Shown here: positions 1 through 8,534 of the stretch, piece by piece | How positions within the stretch are numbered: the first letter of the stretch is position 1 | Layout: every line of letters starts with the position of its first letter | Origin: Candidatus Nitrososphaera gargensis Ga9.2 | GTDB taxonomy: Archaea; Thermoproteota; Nitrososphaeria; Nitrososphaerales; Nitrososphaeraceae | Direction: 5' to 3' | NCBI RefSeq assembly: GCF_000303155.1 | Contig: NC_018719.1 | Location: 1 to 64,000 of the forward strand | Length of the DNA: 64,000 nucleotides | Made by a program: the position numbers and the translations under genes | Notes under the pieces: model-generated | Told to the model about the DNA's origin: nothing | Database searches by the model: none | What the model saw: the letters and a program-made list of their open reading frames with translations, nothing else

Positions 1-40
1 TTGTTAAGGTAAAATTAACAAACTTGCATTTTGCAAAAGA
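1..40. repeat. Inverted repeats upstream of cdc6 (possible origin/operator DNA)
   Basis: TTGTTAA at 1-7 is matched by TTAACAA at 15-21, and TTGCA at 24-28 by TGCAA at 32-36, so two small inverted repeats sit 60-100 bases before the cdc6 start. A purine-rich, G-containing stretch follows (39-60). Archaeal origins commonly lie beside cdc6 and carry inverted Orc-binding repeats. Whether these are origin boxes, a cdc6 operator or chance is inference; the window begins here, so most of any origin would be outside it. Confidence 0.35.
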
Positions 41-100
41 AAAAGAGGGGTGTGGCGGCTGGTTAAAATTGGCGCGCCCGTAATGGTGATGTGATATCAA

Positions 101-1321
101 TTGAGCTTTGACATCGATAGCATTTTTGACAAGGCCGCAAGTGGCAAGTCACTTGTCAAGAATCGCCAAGCACTGACGATAGATTATGTGCCGGAAAAAC
201 TTCCATTCCGTGATGAAGAAGCAAAGACTCTGGCGCAGGTGCTGTCGACTGTCTTCAAGGGTGCAAGACCATCAAACTTGCTGCTGTTTGGCAAGCCGGG
301 CACGGGCAAGACCGCGGTGGCAAAAAATGTTGTCGATAGGCTTCAGAAAAAGTCAAATGAATTAAAGATAGACGTCACGGTAATTTTCATAAACGCCAAG
401 GCAGCCGGCAGTGCGTACAAGGTGCTCTTTGAAATTGCCGAAGATCTTGGCATCAACAAGGAAGAGCAGGGCAAGCAGGTGCACTTTACCGGCCTGTCGA
501 TGGGCGAAGCGACCGACAGGATACTGCAGTACATACAAAAGAAAAAATTGCATTTTATCCTGGTGATAGACGAAATAGACTCGCTTGTCGACAAGAGTGG
601 GGACGATATCCTCTACAACTTTACAAGGGCCAACCAGCGCATGATGAGCAAGGGAGGCTTTGTCACTCTAATTGGAATCTCTAACAGCCTCACGTTCAAG
701 GACAAACTCGACCCTCGTGTGAGAAGCAGCCTCAGCGAGGAAGAGACCGTGTTCAACCCATATACGGTGGACCAACTGCGCCAGATCCTGCAGGAGAGGA
801 GCAAGTTGGCCTTTAACGAGGGCGCAATCTCTGACGCGGCAATCAACCTCTGCGCGGCGATGGCCGGGAGGGAGCACGGCGACGCAAGAAAGGCAATCGA
901 TCTGCTCAGGGTCGCGGCCGAGCTTGCAGAAAGGGAAGGCGCAACTAGAGTTGATGAAAAGCATGTTCGCGCGGGGCAGGACAGAATGGAAAAAGATGCT
1001 CCATTTGTAGCGCTGAAAAATGCGCCGGTACACCACAAGCTGGTAATAATCGCTGTGACAAAATCAAAGAGCGGAACCACCGGCGACGTCTATGACACTT
1101 ATCTGACGCTCTGCAAGCAGGTAGAGCAAAAGCCGTTGACTCAGCGGCGTGTCACCCAGATAATAAGCGAGCTAGAGCTTCTTGGTTTGGTGTCGACAGA
1201 CATCGTCAACCAAGGGCGCTATGGCAGGTCGCAAAAGATCAAGATAACGATTCCTATGACAACAGTCAAAGAAGCGCTCAAGGAAGATTTTGCGTCGCTT
1301 ATTACTACTGCTACTAATTGA
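101..1321 (+). CDS. cdc6: Orc1/Cdc6 replication initiator ATPase
   Basis: This is the archaeal origin-recognition protein that binds origin repeats and helps load the MCM helicase. The 406-aa product has an AAA+ domain with Walker A GKPGTGKT at about residues 64-71, Walker B LVIDEID at 154-160, sensor-1 GISNS near 192 and an arginine-finger-like RVRSS near 207. A C-terminal winged helix covers about residues 310-400. Length fits the family. The start is TTG. It meets dp1 tail to tail with an 8-base overlap of the 3' ends; archaea often keep cdc6 beside PolD genes. Confidence 0.95.
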   Translation: MSFDIDSIFDKAASGKSLVKNRQALTIDYVPEKLPFRDEEAKTLAQVLSTVFKGARPSNLLLFGKPGTGKTAVAKNVVDRLQKKSNELKIDVTVIFINAKAAGSAYKVLFEIAEDLGINKEEQGKQVHFTGLSMGEATDRILQYIQKKKLHFILVIDEIDSLVDKSGDDILYNFTRANQRMMSKGGFVTLIGISNSLTFKDKLDPRVRSSLSEEETVFNPYTVDQLRQILQERSKLAFNEGAISDAAINLCAAMAGREHGDARKAIDLLRVAAELAEREGATRVDEKHVRAGQDRMEKDAPFVALKNAPVHHKLVIIAVTKSKSGTTGDVYDTYLTLCKQVEQKPLTQRRVTQIISELELLGLVSTDIVNQGRYGRSQKIKITIPMTTVKEALKEDFASLITTATN

Positions 1322-2807
1322 AATCTTGGATAGAAGGCTGGAGCGTCGCCAAGTTGACTAGTATCGCCATGCCCGGCGACGGCGTGATGCCCATGGTCTG
1401 CTGGAACTTTGTCTGGCTCTGCCACGCCCCTGAATTCACGATAAGGGTTCCGCGGTAGCTCTGGACATCCGTCACGTGCACGTGCCCCGCATGGAAAATG
1501 TCCGGCACGTCTGTAATGACCATCATGTCCTCCTGCTCGGGGGCGACCGGGGTGCGTTCGCCATATGTCGGAGCAAGGTGCCGCGCCTTGAGAAGCACCT
1601 TCATCGCCTCTGCCGGCCTTGAATAGCTCAGGCCCGGCGTGGTGGCAATGACATCATCCAAGCTCTGCCCATGGAACATCAACAACTTGACACCGTTCAG
1701 ATCGACAAATGCAGGATTGCCAAGCATCGTGCAGTTTGGCAGGCCGTAAAGGTGGTCAGCTAGATCCTTGCCCGGGATCGCTGGCTGCGGAAGCGCCCTC
1801 CTTCCCGGGTCGTGGTTGCCCGGTATCACTAGCATCTTGATATGCTTTGGCACCTTGGCCAGCAGCCGCGCCGCGTGGCTCATCTGCTTGTCTGCATCCA
1901 TCATCAGCAACTCCTTGTCCTGATTTGGAAATATGCCGATCCCATCTATCACGTCGCCTCCGATGCATAGGAACTTGATCTTGCGCACAATGTCATTATC
2001 GTCATCAGACGACAGCCAGTCTAAAAATCGCAAAAACTCTTTTTCCATGAAATACTTGCTCCCCACATGGAGGTCTGAAATCAAAACTGCGTACGCTTCT
2101 GACTTGCTCCTGTTGGGCAGGTGGTCGGGTATGTCCGGCGACATGATGTTCTTGACCGTCAGCCCCGGCGCGCCCTTGCCGTTTTCAAGCTCGAGCATGA
2201 CCATCTGATCCATGGCAAGCGCTGCCGCCTGTTTTTTTGCGTCCTCGGCCACTGCGGTGACTGTCAAAATGCCGGTATAGTCGTCAACTGCAATTTCAAT
2301 TCCATTCTTCTTGGTTCGCCTTGACATCAAGAGGCCGGCGACTATGGTCGAGCCTGCGCTGCCATGAAGGCTCTTTTCGCCCCTCTCAACAAATTTGCTA
2401 CTATTATTATTGCGTGAGTTCTGCTTGACTGAGGCTATCTTGGATATGCGCTTACTGTCGGGCCTCTGCGCCAGAATGCGCATTGTCTTTTCAAATCTGC
2501 TCCTAAAGAGCGCCGCATAGCCTTCGACGCCTTCTCCGGTGGTGACCTTGGGCGTCGGGTCCATCAACACCGTGCACGTCTGCTCTATCGGCCCATCGTT
2601 TTTCTTGGGGCTCAGCAGGCCTTTGATATCCTCTACCAGAATGACCGCGTTCTTTGACGGCTTTTTGGATTTGATTATTTCCTGCACGGTCTTGAGCACG
2701 TCGGCAGATTCGAGTCCCTTGAGCATTGCAAACGCGTCAGGATGTATCTGGAAGCCTTTGCTGACCGCATACGACAATGCGTTAGAAACTTCGTTCTGTA
2801 AAGCCAA
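1314..2807 (-). CDS. dp1: DNA polymerase II (PolD) small subunit DP1
   Basis: This is the exonuclease/structural subunit of the archaeal family D replicative polymerase. The 497-aa protein has an N-terminal helical region, an OB-fold-like segment (about 150-225) and a calcineurin-like phosphoesterase domain. The metal motifs are intact: DLH at 245-247, GGDVIDG at 283-289, GNHD at 330-333 and a C-terminal HAGHVHV. Intact metal ligands suggest active 3'-5' proofreading, as known for archaeal DP1 (unlike the inactivated eukaryotic B subunits). The large subunit DP2 is not in this window. Confidence 0.95.
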   Translation of the reverse strand: MALQNEVSNALSYAVSKGFQIHPDAFAMLKGLESADVLKTVQEIIKSKKPSKNAVILVEDIKGLLSPKKNDGPIEQTCTVLMDPTPKVTTGEGVEGYAALFRSRFEKTMRILAQRPDSKRISKIASVKQNSRNNNSSKFVERGEKSLHGSAGSTIVAGLLMSRRTKKNGIEIAVDDYTGILTVTAVAEDAKKQAAALAMDQMVMLELENGKGAPGLTVKNIMSPDIPDHLPNRSKSEAYAVLISDLHVGSKYFMEKEFLRFLDWLSSDDDNDIVRKIKFLCIGGDVIDGIGIFPNQDKELLMMDADKQMSHAARLLAKVPKHIKMLVIPGNHDPGRRALPQPAIPGKDLADHLYGLPNCTMLGNPAFVDLNGVKLLMFHGQSLDDVIATTPGLSYSRPAEAMKVLLKARHLAPTYGERTPVAPEQEDMMVITDVPDIFHAGHVHVTDVQSYRGTLIVNSGAWQSQTKFQQTMGITPSPGMAILVNLATLQPSIQDFN

Positions 2808-2891
2808 CGTTGCCCCTGTTCGCTTTGATGGCGAACTTCATGCTTAAGTAGATTTCTCTATACGCGGCACAGTTTTATCTTAGAAAGCCGC

Positions 2892-3050
2892 ATGATCATC
2901 CTGCTGTTGTTGTTGAAGAAATTCTGCGGCAAGTGCAAAAAAGAGCTTCCTGCCGATTCGAAATACCTGCTCTGCGAGGAATGCCACAAGCGCGTGGTCA
3001 TGGCAGAAGAGGACAGGGAATTTTACGAAAATTCGCGCCTGCACTACTAG
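2892..3050 (+). CDS. Mini zinc-ribbon protein
   Basis: A 52-aa product with two CxxC-type knuckles (CGKCKK and CEECHK) about 15 residues apart, followed by an acidic tail. The first residues are Leu-rich; an internal TTG just before the first knuckle is an alternative start. It is divergent from dp1 and overlaps the next minus-strand gene by 4 bases at the 3' end. The zinc-knuckle layout supports a real gene; function unknown, perhaps nucleic-acid or protein binding. Confidence 0.65.
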   Translation: MIILLLLLKKFCGKCKKELPADSKYLLCEECHKRVVMAEEDREFYENSRLHY

Positions 3051-4660
3051 GATTTTCTTTTCCTTATTGTTTTGCGTGTCCGCCTTGTTTTCGTTGTCGT
3101 CGTGTTCCTGCCTTCGGTAAGGGTTCTGCTCTTACTAACGTCCTCTGGAAGCTCGGGCGGCACGTCCAGCTGAGGATTATTGTCTACCACAGGAACATTG
3201 ACCGAGTCCTTCAGCCTTCTGGCAAGGTCGCGCCTTGCAACCACCAGTTCGCGCTGCGTATCCATCAGCTTTAGAAAGCCCGTGTAAATCTGCTCTTGAT
3301 CTGCATACGTTCTTGTCCTGATTTCTGATAATATTTCTTCAAACGAGTCAGCAAACCTTGCAGAAAGCCCTCCCATCCGCGAGATCGCCGCTGCGTCCAT
3401 CTCTGCCTGCTTTTCCGCAGCCTGCAGCTGCGCTTGCTTGGCTTTTTTCTTTGCCACCTTGGTGCCTGCAACGATTATCTCCTTGAGCTCCGCAAGTGCC
3501 CCTTTGACCTTTTTGGACAGCTCTGACTCGGTGCCAACATATCCTTCCGGCCTTGACACGACCGTGGTCTCGGGCGGCGGCATGGCTGCCAGATAGTCTC
3601 CCTGTTGCATCACCGCGTCTGGAGTCGTGCGCTTTTTCTGCTCAGCTTCAACAACGACCTGCTCTGCGGCCGCAGCGCGGATCTCTTTCCCTGAAGGTCT
3701 GAGCGCCCTACCCGGCGGTATCGGATCATCTCTCCGCTTTCTGTACCGAAACAGCAGATCCTCGTTAGCGACAATAGAGCCGCCAGCCAGAGTGACCTCG
3801 GACTTGGGGATGTCAAATCTAATAGAACTGTCGGTATCGCTGAATACCACAATAATGTCGTCTGTCTCTCTGACCACGCGCCCGACTGGCTGTTGGTTGT
3901 TCAGGAGCACGGTTCTGTTAAAGAGGTCCTTGGGATATTTTCCCTCGTAGCTGCCAAGATTAACCTCCGTAGACGGCTGCCTTGACTCTTTTTCGATCTT
4001 CAAGATATTGTCAGAGCTCAAGCCGGCCTCTGTGTTGCTCTGAGCAGCCACGATTTTCTCCTTGGCTGCTCTGGCTCCTGACCGCGCCAGGCTGCTGGTG
4101 CTGCTTGCGGCCTGCCTTGCCGCTTCTTCCATATCGCTTGCCGCGGTCGCCCCTATTTCTTCCATCTTGCCCTTGGCCGTCTTGGCCGCCTGTTCCAACT
4201 CCCGGCCTACGCCTTTGAATTCATCGGTGACGTCATCGGCGATATCTATTGCCTTCTCTTCCACTGCTGACGGCTGCCTGTATTCTTGCTGCTCTCCAGG
4301 GACAGACGCCGACGGCCTCTCCGGGATTTCGCCAGCCTTTTGGATTATCTCCTCAGCCGACGGCCTGAGGCCGCCGCTCTCTGGCAATGGCGCATCCTTG
4401 TCAACCACATACTGGTCAAGCGCCTCCTCCTTTACTATCACCGAGCCGCCAGCCATCTCTATCTTTGACTTGGGTATGTCAAAGCGCAAATTGCCGGAAT
4501 CACTGAAAACCACTATAGTGTCATCCGTCTCTTTTGCAATGCGTCCTATTGCCTGCCCATTTGCCTCAACATTCTTGTTGAAGAGGTCTTTGGGGTACTT
4601 GCCCTCGAAACTTGACAGGTCTGCATCGGTAGTATTTTCCATTGCACTGACTAGCGGCAC
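3047..4660 (-). CDS. Protein with duplicated PRC-barrel-like domain and coiled-coil tail
   Basis: The 537-aa protein contains the same roughly 70-residue module twice: near residues 15-80 and again at about 235-305. Both begin EGKYPKDLFN and run through GR(I/V)..ETDD.IVVFSD to RFDIPKS. The small beta-rich module with VG/IG turns resembles a PRC barrel; the family is inferred, the duplication is plain. The rest is Ala/Lys/Glu-rich, likely coiled coil (about 155-200 and 375-480), and ends in a basic Arg/Lys/Thr tail. No signal peptide. A second ATG at 4642 is an alternative start. Function unknown; the basic tail could bind nucleic acid. Confidence 0.75.
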   Translation of the reverse strand: MPLVSAMENTTDADLSSFEGKYPKDLFNKNVEANGQAIGRIAKETDDTIVVFSDSGNLRFDIPKSKIEMAGGSVIVKEEALDQYVVDKDAPLPESGGLRPSAEEIIQKAGEIPERPSASVPGEQQEYRQPSAVEEKAIDIADDVTDEFKGVGRELEQAAKTAKGKMEEIGATAASDMEEAARQAASSTSSLARSGARAAKEKIVAAQSNTEAGLSSDNILKIEKESRQPSTEVNLGSYEGKYPKDLFNRTVLLNNQQPVGRVVRETDDIIVVFSDTDSSIRFDIPKSEVTLAGGSIVANEDLLFRYRKRRDDPIPPGRALRPSGKEIRAAAAEQVVVEAEQKKRTTPDAVMQQGDYLAAMPPPETTVVSRPEGYVGTESELSKKVKGALAELKEIIVAGTKVAKKKAKQAQLQAAEKQAEMDAAAISRMGGLSARFADSFEEILSEIRTRTYADQEQIYTGFLKLMDTQRELVVARRDLARRLKDSVNVPVVDNNPQLDVPPELPEDVSKSRTLTEGRNTTTTKTRRTRKTIRKRKS

Positions 4661-4746
4661 CAGCGCATAAAACAGATATGAGAAAATAGAGCAGAAAAAA
4701 GTCTAATGCCAAGGTTATAATTGGCGTAGGCACGATTTCCTGCCTG

Positions 4747-5196
4747 TTGGAAGAGGTACAGCATTCCAGACCAAAGGTGGCCGTCGGCCTCTCGTTCTCG
4801 GCACTGGCCATGCTCTACTCTGTCATGCTAGTCGGCGTCTACATCACGGCGTCGCATCAGGGGCTATCGTGCCCGGACTGGCCGCTCTGCCCAAATGGCT
4901 TTGACCTGCCGCCAGAGAGGTATTTCTTTGAGCACTACCACAGGTTGATGGTCGTAGTTGCCGCCGGCCTTATCTATGCGACCGCCATCTATGCCGTCAA
5001 GAACGCTCACCCGGCCCGGAAGACCGCTGTGATAGCAGCAATCGTGGTGTCGGTGCAGATAGTGATAGGCATGTTCGTCGTGCTCACAAAGCTGCAGGCG
5101 CTGCTCGTCGCAACCCACCTCTCCACCGGCATACTGCTCTTTGCGATGCTGCTCATGACCTTTCTGACGTCCTATAGGCTTGCTAGAAAACGCTGA
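4747..5196 (+). CDS. ctaA: Half-size heme A synthase (CtaA/COX15 family)
   Basis: CtaA converts heme O to heme A for terminal oxidases. This 149-aa protein has four predicted membrane helices, half the bacterial eight-helix form, as reported for some archaea. The extracellular loop keeps the Cys pair (C42 and C48 in GLSCPDWPLC). A Glu/His-rich heme-site motif (EHYHRL, 62-67) follows, and a second His lies in ATHLSTG near 122. The start is TTG. A half-size protein would need to dimerise to rebuild the full heme site (inference). Aerobic ammonia oxidisers use heme-copper oxidases, which fits. Confidence 0.88.
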   Translation: MEEVQHSRPKVAVGLSFSALAMLYSVMLVGVYITASHQGLSCPDWPLCPNGFDLPPERYFFEHYHRLMVVVAAGLIYATAIYAVKNAHPARKTAVIAAIVVSVQIVIGMFVVLTKLQALLVATHLSTGILLFAMLLMTFLTSYRLARKR

Positions 5197-5276
5197 GGAA
5201 GGAGAGAATCAACAACTCTATAACAATTGACCAGCACCCTTAATATCAAAAATGAGCCAAGAAGAGAAGGGGAGAG

Positions 5277-5648
5277 TTGAATCAAACAATTCTTCTTGTG
5301 GACCAAAAGCCGAACACGGCGGCCCTCGTGTCGACCTACCTCCGCGCAGACGGCTTTTCAGTCGACCATACGCCCGACCCTTCTGAAGCATTAAAATTTG
5401 CAAGCCATATGAAATACAGGGTTGTCATCACCGACCTTGTGATGCGTGGCATGACGGGGCTTGATTTGTACCGCGAAATCCGCTCATACAACGGCGAGGT
5501 CAGGTTCATGTTCCTGCTCTCGGTGTCAAGCGACGAGGCGATCAGGCTGATGGGATCGCTTGACAGGGACGACGTGATAAAAAAAGAGCCACTGTCGATA
5601 AACGAAGTCATGTACAAGGTCCGCGCGGCTCTTACGAATAGTCGTTGA
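5277..5648 (+). CDS. Stand-alone response-regulator receiver protein
   Basis: A 123-aa CheY-like domain with no output domain. It has the phosphoacceptor Asp53 in VITDLVM, a single N-terminal acidic residue (D9, with Gln where the second acid usually is) and the Lys of IKKEP near 102. The missing second acidic residue could weaken Mg binding and phosphorylation. The start is TTG. No histidine kinase lies nearby. Its 3' end overlaps the next minus-strand ORF by 17 bases. Confidence 0.85.
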   Translation: MNQTILLVDQKPNTAALVSTYLRADGFSVDHTPDPSEALKFASHMKYRVVITDLVMRGMTGLDLYREIRSYNGEVRFMFLLSVSSDEAIRLMGSLDRDDVIKKEPLSINEVMYKVRAALTNSR

Positions 5649-5817
5649 ATATGCTGTTGATGTGCGCCAACAGCTCGTTGCGAAGCTGTATGACCTTCCT
5701 GCGCTTTTCTCCGTCCAAGTCGGTCATCAGCAGCGCGTCAAGGCCCTCCACCAGATACTTTATGTTCGTCATCGTCAGCAGAGCCCTCTCTTCCTCTTCC
5801 TGATTTTTGCTCGCCAT
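5632..5817 (-). CDS. Small conserved-looking helical protein
   Basis: A 61-aa, acidic and mostly helical product with no Cys and no membrane segment. It is convergent with the receiver gene and overlaps its 3' end. ATG start. I do not recognise it. The charged heptad-like pattern (LLMTDLDGEKRRKV, then LRNELL) suggests a small oligomerising or adaptor protein, but this is only a guess. Confidence 0.55.
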   Translation of the reverse strand: MASKNQEEEERALLTMTNIKYLVEGLDALLMTDLDGEKRRKVIQLRNELLAHINSIFNDYS

Positions 5818-5934
5818 TGTCCCCGTGCATGTGTATAATGGAAGTGCTTATTATTAATCTCGCTGGAACCTTTCTTCTATCAGTAAATAATAATAATAGT
5901 ATATCTACCGCCTGCGAGCAACTTGCTTTATAAT

Positions 5935-6837
5935 ATGGCCGAGAGCCAGCAGCAGACTATAATCAACTTGTACAACTCTGGCATCCCGCCGGACATCATT
6001 GCGCTCCAGCTCGACATCAGCCAAGAGGAGGTAGACAGGGTGATAGCATCTGCTGAAAAATCAAGGCCGACTGAAACGACGACACTGGCCTCGTTCTACC
6101 TTGACGCCGTAGTCGATCTGGATAAGGCGATCAAGATGGCTCAGGAGCGGGTGTGGAAGGCCCTCAAGGTGGAGAGCAGGTTCGACCTCTCGACCGAGGA
6201 GACTCAGGAGATCCTGAGCAAGCTGGCCAAGTCAAAGGCGACATTTGTTATCCTGCACATTGACCTTGTAGGCTCGACAAGGCTTTCATCGAGCCTGCCG
6301 GCAGACCGGCTCGCCGCCATAATACAGGCGTTCACGCAGGAGATGTCAATCACGATAGCGGCATACGGCGGCTACGTACTAAAATACGTGGGCGATGCGA
6401 TACTGGCGTTCTTCCTTGCAAACGACGATACGTACCTGCCGTGCGTCAATGCAGTAAATTGCGCCCGGTCGATGATCAAGATAATCCGGGACGGGATAAA
6501 CCCGATCCTGAACCAGTACGACTACCCTGAGATAAGCGTGCGAGTCGGGATAGACCTTGGCGAAAACGTGGTGGTGCAGTATGGGTGGGACACGCACACA
6601 GTTGACGGAAAAAAAGTGCGGAGCCCACACTACGACATACTCGGCTACACAATCAACATCGCGACGAAAATGACCACGCTTGCCAAGCCGGACCAGATAG
6701 TGATAGGCCAGATGGTTTACGACGTGCTGGACGACAGGCAAAAGTCCACGTTCCACCCACTCAGGATAAGCCCCGAAGTGTGGAACTATGTGAGCGACTA
6801 TTCGCACGGGATATACCCACTTTATGGCACAGCCTGA
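5935..6837 (+). CDS. Class III adenylate/guanylate cyclase with N-terminal HTH-like segment
   Basis: The 300-aa soluble protein has an N-terminal helix-turn-helix-like stretch (about 8-40), a helical linker and a class III nucleotidyl cyclase domain (about 100-280). Both metal-binding aspartates are visible: in HIDLVGSTR and in KYVGDAILAF. It may make cAMP or cGMP; the base-selecting residues are not certain by eye. ATG at 5935 is preferred over the TTG four codons upstream. No membrane or sensory domain is present, so regulation may be cytosolic or through the N-terminal domain. Confidence 0.85.
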   Translation: MAESQQQTIINLYNSGIPPDIIALQLDISQEEVDRVIASAEKSRPTETTTLASFYLDAVVDLDKAIKMAQERVWKALKVESRFDLSTEETQEILSKLAKSKATFVILHIDLVGSTRLSSSLPADRLAAIIQAFTQEMSITIAAYGGYVLKYVGDAILAFFLANDDTYLPCVNAVNCARSMIKIIRDGINPILNQYDYPEISVRVGIDLGENVVVQYGWDTHTVDGKKVRSPHYDILGYTINIATKMTTLAKPDQIVIGQMVYDVLDDRQKSTFHPLRISPEVWNYVSDYSHGIYPLYGTA

Positions 6838-6898
6838 GAGAGGCAGCAGCTAGAGAGAGTAGATATATATCGGAAAAACAAACTAGTAAAACTATTAG

Positions 6899-7417
6899 AT
6901 GCGATCTATCGAATACGAGGACTCTTTTGTCAAGATTGCCGGCCTTATTGGAGGCGAGGAGTACGTCAAGGTGGCCAGGGCCCTCCTGAACACCGAGGAC
7001 GTCACGGACGAGGAGATAGCGAGCGCAACGGGCCTGAAGATAAACATCGTCCGCAAGGTGCTGTACGACATGTTTGGCAAGGCGCTGATAACCGGCATCC
7101 GCGTCAAGGACGAAAAGAAGGGCTGGTTCGTCTATAGGTGGCGCGCCAAGCAGGACCAGGTTGACAACTTTATCGAGAACCAGAAGAAAAAGATCCTCGA
7201 CAGGCTGCACAAGCGGCTGGAATACGAAGAATCGACCGAGTTTTACCACTGCGGCAACCGTGACTGCCCGCGCGTAAAGTTCGACGCGGCGGTCGAGCTG
7301 TTCTTCAAGTGCCCCAACTGCAAAGGCCCGCTCAACATGGTGGACAACACCAAGGTCAAAGAGGCGCTGCGCTACAAGATCGACCAGATAACGACCGACA
7401 TTTCTTCAAAGAAATAA
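6899..7417 (+). CDS. tfe: Transcription initiation factor TFE, alpha subunit
   Basis: The archaeal TFIIE-alpha homologue, which helps open promoter DNA with TBP, TFB and RNA polymerase. The 172-aa protein has an N-terminal winged helix (about 10-85), a charged linker helix (about 90-115) and a C-terminal zinc ribbon with CGNRDC and CPNC knuckles. ATG start. An A/T-rich promoter-like tract lies at 6860-6895. Family length and architecture are complete. Confidence 0.95.
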   Translation: MRSIEYEDSFVKIAGLIGGEEYVKVARALLNTEDVTDEEIASATGLKINIVRKVLYDMFGKALITGIRVKDEKKGWFVYRWRAKQDQVDNFIENQKKKILDRLHKRLEYEESTEFYHCGNRDCPRVKFDAAVELFFKCPNCKGPLNMVDNTKVKEALRYKIDQITTDISSKK

Positions 7418-7471
7418 TTTGGCTTTTGCCCGCCTGATATCCCTTATTTAGTTTGACAATATGTCTATGTC

Positions 7472-7663
7472 ATGATAGGCGTTCACCAGCGTTCTGTAGA
7501 AGTGTTTGATTCCCCAATAACCAGAAAGCAGACGTACACATCGCTTCCCCGGCCGATCCAGTGCGCCCGATGCAACCATCTCGCCTACTGCAAGGTGATG
7601 TACGATCTAGGACAAGTGATCAAGGTAGAATTCCTCTGCAAGGCGTGCTGCGAAGCTAGCTAA
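7472..7663 (+). CDS. Mini zinc-ribbon protein
   Basis: A 63-aa protein with one zinc ribbon: CARCNHLAYC in the middle and CKACC near the C-terminus. The N-terminal third is polar and probably unstructured. It follows tfe by 55 bases in the same direction and could be co-transcribed with it. A TATA-like tract (ccttatttag) lies just upstream. Family unknown. Confidence 0.7.
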   Translation: MIGVHQRSVEVFDSPITRKQTYTSLPRPIQCARCNHLAYCKVMYDLGQVIKVEFLCKACCEAS

Positions 7664-7796
7664 CTAACTGACCCGCGCGGATTTGAGCCTCTGCCACTGT
7701 TGTACATAGAGCATTTTCAATCCTCCTCCTGTCTGCATCAGGACAGAGAGGCGCACAAAAAGCACGACTCGCATAGGAGGAAGTGGACGTGCTTTG

Positions 7797-8468
7797 CTAC
7801 CTCTGTTTTTCAATGATCGCGCTTGCAGTCTTGAAGATCCGCAGCCACATCGGCCACGTAAGCTTGCCCGTGTTCGTGTTCTGCCTGCTTGGGTGGTAGG
7901 ACGCAAGCAATGTTTTTCCATCGACCTGATGGCGAGCCCCGTGCCCAAATGAGAGCCCCTTTGCTCCAACAGCTCGGCAGTAGGCGTCAAATCCAATCTT
8001 GCCAAGCGCAAGCACCACCCTGACCTTGTCCAAAAGCTTGAGCTCTGAGATGAGATATTGAGAGCAGTTCCGCAGTTCGGATGGCAGTGGCTTGTTGTCT
8101 GGTGGCGCGCAGCGCACCGCGGCAGTGATGTAGGCGTCCTTTAGCACCAGCCCGTCGTCCCTGCTCCTGCTTGTCGGCATGCTCGCAAACCCTGTTTCAT
8201 GCATCGCCCTTGCGAGCCAGTCGCCCGAGCTGTCGCCGGTGAACATCCTGCCGGTGCGGTTGCCGCCGTGCGCTGCAGGCGCAAGCCCAACTATCAGCAA
8301 CCGCGCGTTTGGATCGCCCCAGCTTGGCAGCGGCCGCGCCCAGTACTGTTCGTTTGCAAACCGCCTTACTTTGTCCTGACCTACCTGCCTGATGTACTGC
8401 GCCAGCCTCGGGCACAATTCGCATTTGGTTATCTGCGCGTTGAGCTTGCGCAGTTTCTCTGTATTCAC
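7797..8468 (-). CDS. udg: Type-5 uracil-DNA glycosylase (UDGb), 4Fe-4S
   Basis: Removes uracil, and in this family often hypoxanthine, from DNA as the first step of base excision repair. The 223-aa protein carries motif A GLAPAAHGGNRTGRMF and the family-5 C-terminal motif SYHPSRQNTNTG. Four cysteines that fit an iron-sulfur cluster are visible: CELC near the N-terminus, plus one in VRCAPP and one in RNCSQ. Motif A lacks the polar catalytic Asp/Asn of other UDG families, typical of family 5. It is divergent from an HTH gene. Confidence 0.92.
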   Translation of the reverse strand: MNTEKLRKLNAQITKCELCPRLAQYIRQVGQDKVRRFANEQYWARPLPSWGDPNARLLIVGLAPAAHGGNRTGRMFTGDSSGDWLARAMHETGFASMPTSRSRDDGLVLKDAYITAAVRCAPPDNKPLPSELRNCSQYLISELKLLDKVRVVLALGKIGFDAYCRAVGAKGLSFGHGARHQVDGKTLLASYHPSRQNTNTGKLTWPMWLRIFKTASAIIEKQR

Positions 8469-8534
8469 GATAGCAAGTTTTTATCTATTATCGTAATAAT
8501 CTTTTTATCACCCAAAAGGCAGTTCGTTCTACGT

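Noticed and set aside
613-1080. Long antisense open frame inside cdc6, and many similar frames in other genes
   Set aside because: Low-complexity Ser/Leu-rich products antisense to well-supported genes; typical shadows of GC-rich coding sequence.
7664-7796. Short minus-strand peptide gene with a GGAGGAGG sequence before ATG
   Set aside because: Only 16 codons, no recognisable feature; the purine run may be chance.
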